From Dyadobacter pollutisoli (GTDB lineage Bacteria; Bacteroidota; Bacteroidia; Cytophagales; Spirosomataceae), in NCBI RefSeq assembly GCF_026625565.1, contig NZ_CP112998.1, positions 5,420,001-5,484,000 of the forward strand: DNA of 64,000 bases, read 5' to 3'. Of this stretch, positions 1-8,086 are shown piece after piece; the first letter of the stretch is position 1, and each line of letters begins with the position of its first letter. The position numbers and the translations under genes are program-made. Under the pieces are notes generated by a model. It was given only the letters and a program-made list of their open reading frames with translations, was not told the origin of the DNA and made no database searches.

Positions 1-1755
1 GCGATTGCTTTCAGGAGTGACACCCCACATATCAAACTGGAATATTCCTTGAGATACCGGACTGCCCGCCCAAGTTTCATATGGACCATGCTGGATAGCC
101 AGTTCCATAGATGCCTCCATTGCGCCATAATAAATCGTCTCAAACACATCTTTATTCAATTGACGTGCTTCGTCCGAATCGAAAGGCATACGCATCATAC
201 AAAATGCATCGGCAAGTCCTTGCACACCAATCCCGATTGGCCGGTGTCGCTTGTTGCTTTTTTCGGCCTCAGGAATGGGATAGTAATTAAGGTCGATGAT
301 TTTATTAAGGTTACGTGTAATCACTTTTGTGATCTCATATAACTTCTTGTGGTCAAACCGCATGAAACCGTCCGCACTCTGCTCCACAAACTTTGGCAAA
401 GCAATGGAAGCAAGGTTACATACTGCCACTTCGTCAGGAGCTGTATATTCAATGATCTCGGTACAAAGGTTGGAAGATTTGATCGTTCCCAGGTTTTTCT
501 GGTTGGACTTACCATTCGCATGGTCTTTGTACAACATATAAGGAGTACCCGTCTCTATTTGAGATTCCATGATCGCAAACCAGAGATCCTGTGCCTTGAT
601 GGTTTTCCGCGCCTTTCCTTCCAATTCATATTGTTCGTACAGCTTTTCGAATTCCTCGCTGTGCGTATCCGAAAGACCCGGACATTCGTGTGGGTCAAAC
701 AATGACCATGTATCATTGGCTTCAACTCTCTTCATGAACAAATCAGGAATCCAAAGTGCATAGAAAAGGTCGAGCGCGCGCTGTTCTTCTTTACCATGAT
801 TTTTCTTAAGATCAAGAAAATCGAAAATATCGGCATGCCAGGGTTCCATATATATAGCAAAAGAACCTTTGCGCTTTCCACCTCCCTGATCGACATATCT
901 GGCGGTATCGTTGAACACACGAAGCATTGGTACGATACCATTCGACTGACCATTTGTTCCTTTAATATAAGAACCCGTCGCACGAACATCGTGAATGCTC
1001 AATCCAATACCTCCTGCTGACTGAGATATCAAAGCACAATTCTTAAGTGTATCATATATACCGCTGATACTGTCCTCTTTCATTGTAAGTAAGAAACAGG
1101 AAGACATTTGCGGCTTCGGCGTACCTGCATTGAACAATGTAGGCGTTGCATGGGTAAACCATTTCTCCGAAAGCAAATGATATGTTTCAATCGCTGCCTG
1201 CACGTCGTCCTGGTGAATACCCACCGCCACACGCATCAACATATGTTGGGGTCTTTCAACGATTTTACCGTCAACCTTTAATAGATATGATTTCTCTAGC
1301 GTTTTATAGCCAAAGTAGTCGTAACCATAATCGCGGTCATATATAATGGTTGAATCAAAAAGAGACGCGTTCTGACGGATCACGTCATGAACCTCTTTCG
1401 AGATCAAAGAAGCATTTTCACCGGTTTTTGAATCTGTATATGTATAAAGACGCTTCATTGTAGCCGAAAAAGACTTCAATGTGTTCTTATGGAGATTTGA
1501 GATAGCAACACGGGCGGCCAGGATAGCATAATCCGGGTGTTTGGTGGTCATGGAAGCTGCAGTTTCGGCAGCCAGGTTATCCAGCTCGGCGGTAGTAACG
1601 CCGTCATAAATGCCGGATACAACCTTTTTTGCTACTTCTATGGGTTGGATAAAATTTGAGTCCAGGCCATAGCTCAGTTTCTCAATACGGGCAGTCACTT
1701 TGTCGAATTTCACAGATTCGCGGCGACCGTCACGCTTTATTACATACATTGACAT
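1..1755 (-). CDS. nrdA: Ribonucleoside-diphosphate reductase large subunit, class I (C-terminus cut by window edge)
   Basis: This is the catalytic subunit that reduces ribonucleotides to deoxyribonucleotides for DNA synthesis in the cytoplasm. The frame is open from an ATG at 1755 to the left edge, giving 585 codons; roughly the last 200 residues of a normal NrdA lie outside. An ATP-cone begins at the N-terminus (MYVIKRDGR). C220 in SSCF and C446 in VAVCNL match the redox pair, and N429-L-C431-T-E433 matches the radical-site motif with the thiyl cysteine. The C-terminal tyrosines and the CxxxxC tail are not visible. A second in-frame ATG at 1749 is equally possible as the start. The radical subunit gene nrdB is not adjacent; it lies about 27 kb away at 28825 on the other strand. 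Identification is firm. Confidence 0.97.
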   Translation of the reverse strand, partial: MSMYVIKRDGRRESVKFDKVTARIEKLSYGLDSNFIQPIEVAKKVVSGIYDGVTTAELDNLAAETAASMTTKHPDYAILAARVAISNLHKNTLKSFSATMKRLYTYTDSKTGENASLISKEVHDVIRQNASLFDSTIIYDRDYGYDYFGYKTLEKSYLLKVDGKIVERPQHMLMRVAVGIHQDDVQAAIETYHLLSEKWFTHATPTLFNAGTPKPQMSSCFLLTMKEDSISGIYDTLKNCALISQSAGGIGLSIHDVRATGSYIKGTNGQSNGIVPMLRVFNDTARYVDQGGGKRKGSFAIYMEPWHADIFDFLDLKKNHGKEEQRALDLFYALWIPDLFMKRVEANDTWSLFDPHECPGLSDTHSEEFEKLYEQYELEGKARKTIKAQDLWFAIMESQIETGTPYMLYKDHANGKSNQKNLGTIKSSNLCTEIIEYTAPDEVAVCNLASIALPKFVEQSADGFMRFDHKKLYEITKVITRNLNKIIDLNYYPIPEAEKSNKRHRPIGIGVQGLADAFCMMRMPFDSDEARQLNKDVFETIYYGAMEASMELAIQHGPYETWAGSPVSQGIFQFDMWGVTPESNR

Positions 1756-2187
1756 AGTAAAGTGGTGTTTTTAAGGAAGTTAGTGATGTATATTCTTAGG
1801 ATTTCACTCGGAGATGATTTCTAAAAATCTCATGAAATAACACTAAAAAATTCACAAACGCAACCAGTAATTTAACCCAAAAATCAAGTTTATAAGGATA
1901 ATCCAAATTAATAAATTGTTAAGAATCTTATACCTAGCAGTTTATGAAAAGTTTACACTTAATAGATTCTATGAAAAAAAAAACCACCCAGGCACCTTTA
2001 AAAATTTGCAAACTTTTTTTTCGGACCGTACTAGAAAAAGAAAAATACAAGAAGAAAACATATTTGAAAATCAATCAATTACACTAAAATCATTATTTGT
2101 AAAAAATTTAAATTTGTAAACTTTTATTTTTCGACGCTATTTTTTTCTCTCACAAATATTTAACCACCGAATAAAACTTTCAAAAAT
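1756..2187. other. AT-rich intergenic region between divergent nrdA and the Tat isomerase gene
   Basis: This 432-bp stretch is very AT-rich, with runs of A and T around 1975-2030 and 2095-2165. I see no convincing gene: a 67-codon reading frame at 1916-2119 has composition typical of AT-rich spacer and no recognisable motif. For nrdA the best promoter candidate reads on the minus strand as TGCGTTTG (1855-1862) with TTTG 15 bp upstream, one base off the -7 consensus and with short spacing, so it is weak. I found no palindrome resembling an NrdR box. Confidence 0.5.
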
Positions 2188-3099
2188 ATGAGTCAAATTA
2201 TTGATCAGGCTACCAGGAGAGATTTCCTTAAACAGACCACCGGAATAGTGGCTGGACTAACAGTAGGTTCGGCTCTTCAGGACGTGCTGGCCGCACCGCC
2301 AATCCAGCCATTGTATTCGTTACAGCTCGGCGTGTATGCCGCTTACAACAAGGCTACTTTCTTAAAAGAGTCTGGATGTACCTATATAGAGGAATCAGTT
2401 GCGGGCTTTCTGATCCCGCCCGACGGCGACGCTCAGTATGAAAAGAATCTTCAGCAGCTACGGCAAGACCATTTCCCGATCAAGTCTTATGTAATCCTGT
2501 TACCAGGAAGTTTGAAAACATTGGGACCAGACGCCAACCATGAGGCTATCCTGCAACGTACCGAGCTGGTTCTCAAAAGGGCGAAGGAATGTGGCTCACA
2601 ATATGTTGTATTCGGCAGCGGCGCCTCACGCGTTATCCCGGATGGTTTTGATCGCGCCATCGCTAAAGCACAGCACATTGAACTGACGAAGAAAATGGCG
2701 CCGCTGGCAGAAAAGTATGGCGTTACCATTGCCGTAGAGCCGCTTAACCGGGGAGAAACCAATTTTATCAACAGCCTGGCCGAAGGGGTAGAAATTGTAG
2801 ACGCTGTAAAAAGCCCGCGAATCAAGCTGCTATGCGACATTTACCATATGCTCAAGGAAGACGAATCGCCTTTGGAGATTGTTAAATACGGCAAGCACAT
2901 TGTCCATTGCCACATTGCTGAGAAGGAAAGCCGCACGCCTCCCGGGGTCAAAGGAGATGATTTCAGGCCATACCTAAGCGCATTGAAGAAAATCAATTAC
3001 AAAGGCGGATTATCCATTGAATGTTTCGTATACACGGATTTTGACAAAGAAGCAAAAAGAGGAATTGAGGTTCTGAAACAGCAACTAAGTGAGGTTTAG
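2188..3099 (+). CDS. Sugar phosphate isomerase/epimerase-like TIM-barrel protein with Tat signal
   Basis: This 303-residue protein belongs to the xylose-isomerase-like TIM barrel superfamily (AP endonuclease 2 fold). The N-terminus carries a twin-arginine signal, RRDFLK at residues 10-15 followed by a hydrophobic stretch, so it is probably exported folded to the periplasm. Metal-binding positions typical of the fold are visible: a glutamate in AVEPLNRGETN, an aspartate and histidine in CDIYHML, a histidine in HCHIAEK and a late glutamate in LSIECF. The substrate cannot be read from the sequence; paralogues in Bacteroidota are generally annotated as sugar phosphate isomerases, although an exported form is unlikely to meet phosphorylated sugars. 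It stands alone, divergent from nrdA, and is followed by the L31 gene 131 bp downstream. Confidence 0.85.
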   Translation: MSQIIDQATRRDFLKQTTGIVAGLTVGSALQDVLAAPPIQPLYSLQLGVYAAYNKATFLKESGCTYIEESVAGFLIPPDGDAQYEKNLQQLRQDHFPIKSYVILLPGSLKTLGPDANHEAILQRTELVLKRAKECGSQYVVFGSGASRVIPDGFDRAIAKAQHIELTKKMAPLAEKYGVTIAVEPLNRGETNFINSLAEGVEIVDAVKSPRIKLLCDIYHMLKEDESPLEIVKYGKHIVHCHIAEKESRTPPGVKGDDFRPYLSALKKINYKGGLSIECFVYTDFDKEAKRGIEVLKQQLSEV

Positions 3100-3153
3100 A
3101 GCATTAATTTTTCTCTTATCATCACTAATATAAAAAAGATAGCGTTTCAATAC

Positions 3154-3184
3154 TTGGTTTACAAGTTAGGATTTTTTACTTTTG
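3154..3184 (+). promoter_or_regulatory. Bacteroidota-type promoter of the L31 gene
   Basis: TTG at 3154-3156 and TACTTTTG at 3177-3184 are separated by 20 bp, a perfect -7 box (TAnnTTTG) with a -33 element. The expected transcription start is near 3190, about 40 bp before the ATG at 3231. Confidence 0.75.
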
Positions 3185-3230
3185 CAATCCTTTTTGAGAA
3201 TTGTATCGAAACACATAATACCATATACCA

Positions 3231-3482
3231 ATGAAAAAAGATATTCATCCCAACTATAGAGAGGTTGTTTTCTGGGATCTATCAAGCGATTTTAAATTCA
3301 TTACGCGTTCTACCATAGAAACCAGCGAAAACATTACTTGGGAAGATGGAAAATCTTATCCGGTTTATAAAGTTGAGGTTTCTTCTCAGTCGCACCCATT
3401 CTACACAGGTAAAAATGTACTGGTAGATACAGCAGGACGTGTTGACAAGTTCAGAAAACGTTACGGACAAAAAGACGCTTAA
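3231..3482 (+). CDS. rpmE: 50S ribosomal protein L31, type B
   Basis: This 83-residue protein is ribosomal protein L31 of the large subunit, recognised from its start MKKDIHPNYREVVF, the SHPFYTG segment and the basic end RVDKFRKRYG. It has no cysteines, so it is the zinc-independent type B (C-minus) form. The gene is monocistronic, with a consensus promoter 46 bp upstream and a strong intrinsic terminator 24 bp downstream. The length matches the family. Confidence is very high. Confidence 0.98.
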   Translation: MKKDIHPNYREVVFWDLSSDFKFITRSTIETSENITWEDGKSYPVYKVEVSSQSHPFYTGKNVLVDTAGRVDKFRKRYGQKDA

Positions 3483-3506
3483 TAAGCTCTTCTTCCAAAA
3501 TTATTA

Positions 3507-3551
3507 AAGCAGTCTCCTGACAAATGTGTGCAGGAGACTGCTTCTTTTTTT
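3507..3551 (+). terminator. Rho-independent terminator of the L31 gene
   Basis: A perfect 13-bp stem (AAGCAGTCTCCTG at 3507-3519 pairing with 3531-3543) with an 11-nt loop is followed by a T-rich tract ending at 3551. This is a strong intrinsic terminator. Confidence 0.92.
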
Positions 3552-3580
3552 GTCCTAACCAATAAAATGACCGAACTTTG
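3549..3580 (+). promoter_or_regulatory. Probable promoter of the GlmU-like gene, overlapping the L31 terminator
   Basis: TTTG at 3549-3552 is the end of the L31 terminator T-tract. Twenty bp further is GAACTTTG (3573-3580), one mismatch from TAnnTTTG. The start codon is at 3603, so the leader would be about 15 nt. The arrangement lets one stretch of DNA end one transcript and start the next. Confidence 0.5.
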
Positions 3581-3602
3581 AAAGCATATACTTGAATAAA
3601 AT

Positions 3603-4796
3603 ATGCCCGACATTATTCTGTTTGACGATCCGGTACTGAGAACTCAATTATTGCCTTTTACATACACCAGACCGGTTTCTGGTATTCGCATTGGAATAAA
3701 TACAATTGCCGAAAAATGGATGGACTGGCTTCAAACACCGATATCCTTCCTTACCGAAAGATATCTAAGTCCCAAATTCAGGATACATACTTCTGCGGAT
3801 AATGTGTTCATCAATGGCAGCTTATGTCCTGATGCGAACCTTGCCGTTACCATTCATGAGCTACCTTTTAATACAGCATTGATTTCCGCGCAAAACGAGA
3901 TTCTGGCTGTCAGAACTGCCACGAGGTGGAATCCTTCTGTGGGTTTGGACGATTTTACGACCATATCCTATAGTGAACCGTTTACAATGGTCAGGAATGT
4001 CTGGGATATTTTCGCTTTCAATGGCGGACAGATAAAGGCTGACTTTGAAAGAATTGTTTCATCACGCCAGTCGGCTGATCTTACGGATCCTTATACGTGC
4101 TGCTATAATTCGGAGAATATATTTATTGAAGAAGGCGCTGTGGTTAAGGCTTCCGTTTTGAATGCAGAAAATGGCCCTATTTACATTGGCCGGAACGCAT
4201 TGATACAGGAAGGCTCCATGATACAGGGCCCATTTGCGATCGGCGAAAGTTCTGTATTGGCACAAGGTACCAAAATCAGGCCTAACACAACCGTCGGGCC
4301 GTTTTGCAAGGTAGGCGGCGAAGTAAGCAACTGTGTTATATTTGGTTATAGTAACAAAGGGCATGACGGCTACCTCGGCAATTCGGTTTTGGGCGAATGG
4401 TGTAACCTTGGAGCCAATACCAATAACTCCAATCTAAAAAATGACCATAGTGTTGTAAAACTGCATAGCTACGTGTCAGATACGCTCGCTGACACAGCTC
4501 TGCTCTTTTGCGGGCTCATGATGGGCGATTATTCCAAAGCAGGAATTTCGACTATGTTCAACACTGGCACCGTTGTTGGCGTAAGTGTTAATGTATTCGG
4601 GGCAGGATTTCAGGCCAAGCATGTCCCATCGTTTTCGTGGGGCGGAGCAGCCGAAGGTTTTTCCGAATACCGTTTTCAAAAGGCGCTAACAGTGGCCCGG
4701 GATACTGTGAGCCGCCGGAATGTAGCTTTTGATGAAACGGAGGAAAGTATCCTGAAATCTGTATTCGAGCAAACACAGGAACAGCGCCTCGCGTAG
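3603..4796 (+). CDS. GlmU-family sugar nucleotidyltransferase/acyltransferase-like protein
   Basis: This 397-residue protein matches the Bacteroidota-specific GlmU-like family. The N-terminal third (IILFDDPVLRTQLLPFTYTRPVSGIR) is a divergent nucleotidyltransferase domain, and residues from about 180 onward form hexapeptide repeats of a left-handed beta-helix (for example IYIGRNALIQEGSMIQGPF and GNSVLGEWCNLGANTNNSN). By homology it is thought to act in UDP-GlcNAc or related nucleotide-sugar synthesis, but the classical LxAGxGTRM nucleotide-binding loop of GlmU is not present, so the exact reaction is open. It is followed 41 bp later by holB on the same strand and may be cotranscribed with it. 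Confidence 0.85.
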   Translation: MPDIILFDDPVLRTQLLPFTYTRPVSGIRIGINTIAEKWMDWLQTPISFLTERYLSPKFRIHTSADNVFINGSLCPDANLAVTIHELPFNTALISAQNEILAVRTATRWNPSVGLDDFTTISYSEPFTMVRNVWDIFAFNGGQIKADFERIVSSRQSADLTDPYTCCYNSENIFIEEGAVVKASVLNAENGPIYIGRNALIQEGSMIQGPFAIGESSVLAQGTKIRPNTTVGPFCKVGGEVSNCVIFGYSNKGHDGYLGNSVLGEWCNLGANTNNSNLKNDHSVVKLHSYVSDTLADTALLFCGLMMGDYSKAGISTMFNTGTVVGVSVNVFGAGFQAKHVPSFSWGGAAEGFSEYRFQKALTVARDTVSRRNVAFDETEESILKSVFEQTQEQRLA

Positions 4797-4837
4797 CCAC
4801 AACAAACTCCTTTTTTAAAGAACAACCCAAAACGAAA

Positions 4838-5956
4838 GTGCTATTCAAAGACATTCCGGGACTGGAAGACATCAAATCAACGCTCAGGAGATCGGTGCAG
4901 AACAGTCATCTGGCACATGCTCAGCTGTTCGACTACCCTACCGGCGGCGGCGGGCTGGCAATGGCGCTCGCGTTTTCGACCTATATCAACTGTGAAAACC
5001 GGAATGAACTGGACGCTTGCGGAGTATGCGCTTCGTGCGCCAAAATGAGCAAGCTTGTTCATCCGGACTTCCATTTTATTTTCCCGATCGCTACGTCAAA
5101 AAAAATTGACGGTAAAACCAGCGAGGCATTCCTTCCATTGTGGCGCTCGTTTTTAATTGAAAGCCCCTACCGGGTATTACCCGAATGGCTCGACCATATC
5201 AGCGCAGAAAACAAGCAAGGGAATATTTCGGTGGAGGAAGCAAGGGGAATTTTGCGAAAACTTTCCGTTAAGGCCTACGAAGGCGAATATAAGATCCTTT
5301 TGATCTGGAAACCCGACATTATGAATGCGGCCTCTTCCAATGCTATTTTAAAGATTTTGGAAGAGCCGCCTGAAAAAACATTGTTCCTGCTCGTTAGCGA
5401 CCAGTCGGACAAGTTATTAACGACCATTATTTCCAGAACACAGCGAATTACGGTGCCCGCTTTTAGTGATCAGGAGGTTCGCTCTTACCTTAAACAGCAT
5501 GACGTTACTGAAACCGCTGCCAACCAGATTGCCTATTTGTGTGATGGAAATCTTTCCGAAGCATTGAAACTGGTTCAGGAAACGGAAGACGACCGCTCTG
5601 CCTGGTTTGCCGCTTGGATGCGTTCATGCTACAAATTCGACATTTCACATCTCGTCAAATTGGCTGATGGGTACGATGTCATGAACAAGGAAAAGCAGAA
5701 AGGTATGTTGGAATATTCATTGAAATTGTTTCGGGATATGTTGGTTTGGAGCCACGGGGCAGGAGAACTTTTGCGGGTTCCGCAGGAAGAACTTACTTTC
5801 GTACAGAATTTTTCCAAAACCGTTAACTTCGAATCACTGGAAAAAATGATTGAAGAAGTGAATGTCGCTTACTACCACATTGAACGGAATGTAAGGGCAA
5901 AGATGGTTTTCTTAGACCTCTCTTTAACAGTTGCACAATTCTTTCAGCGCAGATGA
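4838..5956 (+). CDS. holB: DNA polymerase III subunit delta'
   Basis: This 372-residue clamp-loader subunit helps load the sliding clamp at replication forks. It has a AAA+ fold whose P-loop is degenerate (PTGGGGLA lacks the GKT/S lysine), as in other delta' subunits that do not hydrolyse ATP. A four-cysteine zinc module is present: C-(8)-CGVCASC at about residues 46-60. The segment SNAILKILEEPPE and the following SRTQ correspond to the arginine-finger region (usually SRC). The start is a GTG at 4838; no ATG is available nearby. The stop overlaps the start of the next gene by 4 bp (ATGA), implying translational coupling with the rimB-like gene. Confidence 0.95.
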   Translation: MLFKDIPGLEDIKSTLRRSVQNSHLAHAQLFDYPTGGGGLAMALAFSTYINCENRNELDACGVCASCAKMSKLVHPDFHFIFPIATSKKIDGKTSEAFLPLWRSFLIESPYRVLPEWLDHISAENKQGNISVEEARGILRKLSVKAYEGEYKILLIWKPDIMNAASSNAILKILEEPPEKTLFLLVSDQSDKLLTTIISRTQRITVPAFSDQEVRSYLKQHDVTETAANQIAYLCDGNLSEALKLVQETEDDRSAWFAAWMRSCYKFDISHLVKLADGYDVMNKEKQKGMLEYSLKLFRDMLVWSHGAGELLRVPQEELTFVQNFSKTVNFESLEKMIEEVNVAYYHIERNVRAKMVFLDLSLTVAQFFQRR

Positions 5957-6414
5957 AACAGCATTTGGAGGTTATTGGGGCAACTGATCTCGTCGATTTA
6001 CCAGAACTTGGCTGGTTCAATGTTCCGGTACGCATTGATTCCGGGGCTACCAGTTCTGCCATTCATTGTTCACGCGTCCGGCTGATCAGAGATGGCGATG
6101 AAACCAAGCTTTGCTTTTATCTTGATGCAAAAAAAGGAGCGCCCCAGCAGTCTTTCACCGTCACCGATTTTAAAGAAACAATTGTAAGAAACTCTTCCGG
6201 CAAAGAAGAAAAGCGATATGTGATCAAAACCCGCGTAAAGCTCTTTGGAAGAAACTTCCGGACTGAGTTTTCTCTCGCTAACCGCCGGAAAATGAGTTAC
6301 CCCATTCTACTAGGACGAAAATTGCTCAAAAACCGGTTTATCATAGATGTATCCCGCAAAAATCTGTCCGCTGCCAAACAGGCGCCGGCACGTCACGGTC
6401 AGGGAAAGAAATGA
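5953..6414 (+). CDS. rimB: Retropepsin-like zinc protease of the RimB/LysX-associated family
   Basis: This 153-residue protein belongs to the family annotated as ATP-dependent zinc protease, with a retropepsin-like fold; the DSGA motif at about residues 29-32 (VRIDSGATSSAIH) is its catalytic signature. Members next to rimK (RimB) are reported to remove glutamates that RimK adds to ribosomal protein S6. Here it overlaps holB by 4 bp and is followed 37 bp later by rimK, which supports a ligase/protease pair acting on the ribosome. The function is inferred from family and neighbourhood; the fold assignment is clear. Confidence 0.85.
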   Translation: MKQHLEVIGATDLVDLPELGWFNVPVRIDSGATSSAIHCSRVRLIRDGDETKLCFYLDAKKGAPQQSFTVTDFKETIVRNSSGKEEKRYVIKTRVKLFGRNFRTEFSLANRRKMSYPILLGRKLLKNRFIIDVSRKNLSAAKQAPARHGQGKK

Positions 6415-6451
6415 CTATCCTAACCTACCCCCACATCTCAATTTATAATTT

Positions 6452-7354
6452 ATGAAAATCGCCGTGTTATCCACCAATCCCGACCTTTATTCAACAAGGC
6501 GTCTGGTGGAGGCAATCAAACAAAGAGGTCACCAGGCTGTGGTTATCGACCACGTCAAATGCTTCGTGATGATCGAAGGGGGAAAACCTACTATTATATA
6601 TAAAGGCAAACCAATAAAAGGGATCGATGCAGTAATTCCACGAATAGGGACTTCGGTCAATGCTTTTGGATGCGCTGTGGTCCGCCAGCTGGAACTGATG
6701 AAGGTTTTTACGACCGTAAAATCACAAGCGATCTTACGTTCCCGCGACAAATTGCGAAGTATGCAGGTGTTGGCAAAGTCAGGTGTTGATATTCCAAAAA
6801 CGGTATTTGCCAAAAACCCCGCCCAGGTTACTGAATTGATCCATATGGTGGGTGGCCCTCCCGTTATCATTAAACTTCTGGAAGGAACCCAGGGTGTAGG
6901 GGTAGTACTAGCTGAAACGATCAAAGCCGCCAAGTCCACCATTGAAGCATTTTACGGGTTACGGGCCAATTTCCTGATCCAGGAGTACATTGCAGAATCC
7001 AAAGGTGCTGATATACGTGCATTTGTGATTGGAAACAAAGTGATCGCTGCCATGAAAAGGCAGGGGGCCGAAGGCGACTTTCGCTCGAATTTACATCGGG
7101 GTGGCGAGGGTTGTATCATTGAACTTTCTCCGGAAGAGGAACATACCGCCATTGCAGCTGCGAAAGCATTGGGTGTCAGAATCGCCGGAGTTGACCTGCT
7201 GCAATCTGACCGGGGACCGCTGGTAATGGAAGTCAATTCTTCGCCGGGCCTCAGAGGAATAGAAGAAGTAAGCGGAATTGACATCGCCTCGCTGATTGTT
7301 GCTTACATTGAAGACAAAATTGTTACCGACGAAGGAGATACTGTTGGCGTTTGA
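6452..7354 (+). CDS. rimK: RimK: ribosomal protein S6 L-glutamate ligase
   Basis: This 300-residue ATP-grasp ligase adds glutamate residues to the C-terminus of ribosomal protein S6, using ATP, in the cytoplasm. The N-terminal pre-ATP-grasp domain (MKIAVLSTNPDLYSTRRLVEA) is followed by the ATP-grasp core: IKLLEGTQGVGV is the nucleotide-binding loop, FLIQEYI contacts the adenine, and VMEVNSSPGLRGIE carries the metal-binding glutamate and asparagine. Length matches E. coli RimK. It follows the RimB-like protease on the same strand, after the coupled holB gene. Specificity for S6 is inferred from the family. Confidence 0.94.
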   Translation: MKIAVLSTNPDLYSTRRLVEAIKQRGHQAVVIDHVKCFVMIEGGKPTIIYKGKPIKGIDAVIPRIGTSVNAFGCAVVRQLELMKVFTTVKSQAILRSRDKLRSMQVLAKSGVDIPKTVFAKNPAQVTELIHMVGGPPVIIKLLEGTQGVGVVLAETIKAAKSTIEAFYGLRANFLIQEYIAESKGADIRAFVIGNKVIAAMKRQGAEGDFRSNLHRGGEGCIIELSPEEEHTAIAAAKALGVRIAGVDLLQSDRGPLVMEVNSSPGLRGIEEVSGIDIASLIVAYIEDKIVTDEGDTVGV

Positions 7355-7378
7355 AAACTATACACTAGCATTTATATC

Positions 7379-7395
7379 GTAACCAATTTGGTTAC
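7379..7395. promoter_or_regulatory. Palindromic operator candidate upstream of higBA-1
   Basis: GTAACCAA-T-TTGGTTAC is a perfect inverted repeat with 8-bp arms. It lies 7 bp upstream of the -7 box, across the expected -33 region, the usual place for HigA autorepression. Confidence 0.65.
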
Positions 7396-7402
7396 ATTAT
7401 AG

Positions 7403-7410
7403 TATCTTTG
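7403..7410 (+). promoter_or_regulatory. -7 box of higBA-1
   Basis: TATCTTTG matches TAnnTTTG exactly. Its G is only 10 bp before the higB ATG at 7421, so the transcript would begin within a few bases of the start codon, giving a leaderless or nearly leaderless mRNA. No good -33 element is visible; the palindrome occupies that position. Confidence 0.6.
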
Positions 7411-7420
7411 TCTGAAATGC

Positions 7421-7738
7421 ATGAGAATAATTGCCCTAAAAACACTGAAAGACTATTTAGAAGCTTATCCAAAAGCCGGGCAATCGTTATTGTCCTGGCA
7501 TGAAGAAGCGGAATCTTCTAACTGGAATTCTCCCAACGAATTAAAAGAGCAGTATCGCAATGCCTCCATACTGAGCAATAAGCGAGTCGTTTTTAACATT
7601 CATGGTAATACATATCGCCTTATTGTTGATATCGAATTCAGGTTGAAAATAGTTTTTATCGTTTGGTTTGGGCCGCATGAAGCATATGATAAAATTGATG
7701 CTAAAAAAATAGGGTATGATCGCTCCAATAAAAAATAA
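7421..7738 (+). CDS. higB: HigB-type mRNA interferase toxin
   Basis: This 105-residue protein fits the HigB toxin family of type II toxin-antitoxin systems (RelE-like fold, ribosome-dependent mRNA cleavage). Family features include LLSWHEEAESSNWNSPNEL, NKRVVFNIHGNTYRLIV and the end KIVFIVWFGPHEAYDKID. It starts directly behind a -7 box, and its last 23 bp overlap the antitoxin gene. Toxin before antitoxin is the typical higBA order. Whether it is active cannot be judged, but the reading frame and conserved core are intact. Confidence 0.93.
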   Translation: MRIIALKTLKDYLEAYPKAGQSLLSWHEEAESSNWNSPNELKEQYRNASILSNKRVVFNIHGNTYRLIVDIEFRLKIVFIVWFGPHEAYDKIDAKKIGYDRSNKK

Positions 7739-8075
7739 TGTTCAGTACGAGCAGGCGCTGGAACATATATATGAACTAATGCAGGCAGAGCTAGCACCAG
7801 ATTCTATTGAATCAGATGAATTGGAAGTATTATCAATTCTGGTCAAAGAATATGAAAACCTAAACTTTCCTATGCCAAAACCCAACCCGGTAGAAGCTAT
7901 CAAATTTAGGCTCGAACAATTGGGGATTACGGAAAAAGAGCTGTCCGAAATACTGGGATATCGCTCGCGAAAATCTGAAATTTTGTCCGGCAAAAGAAAG
8001 CTAAGTCTCGATATGATCCGAAAATTGAATGAAACACTGCATATCCCAGCAGATGTTCTTATACAAGCTTATTGA
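7716..8075 (+). CDS. higA: HigA-type antitoxin with helix-turn-helix
   Basis: This 119-residue antitoxin has an N-terminal segment typical of HigA proteins (EQALEHIYELMQAELAPDSIESDELEVLSILVKEYE) that holds the toxin, and a C-terminal XRE-type helix-turn-helix (RLEQLGITEKELSEILGYRSRKSEILSGKRK) that would bind the palindrome at 7379-7395. The start overlaps higB by 23 bp. The hemC start codon lies 11 bp after its stop, so hemC may be read through from this operon. Confidence 0.93.
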   Translation: MIAPIKNNVQYEQALEHIYELMQAELAPDSIESDELEVLSILVKEYENLNFPMPKPNPVEAIKFRLEQLGITEKELSEILGYRSRKSEILSGKRKLSLDMIRKLNETLHIPADVLIQAY

Positions 8076-8086
8076 TAAATAAAACC

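Noticed and set aside
1916..2119. 67-codon open frame between nrdA and the isomerase-like gene
   Set aside because: Lys/Asn/Phe-rich translation of AT-rich spacer, no motif, no promoter of its own; probably chance.
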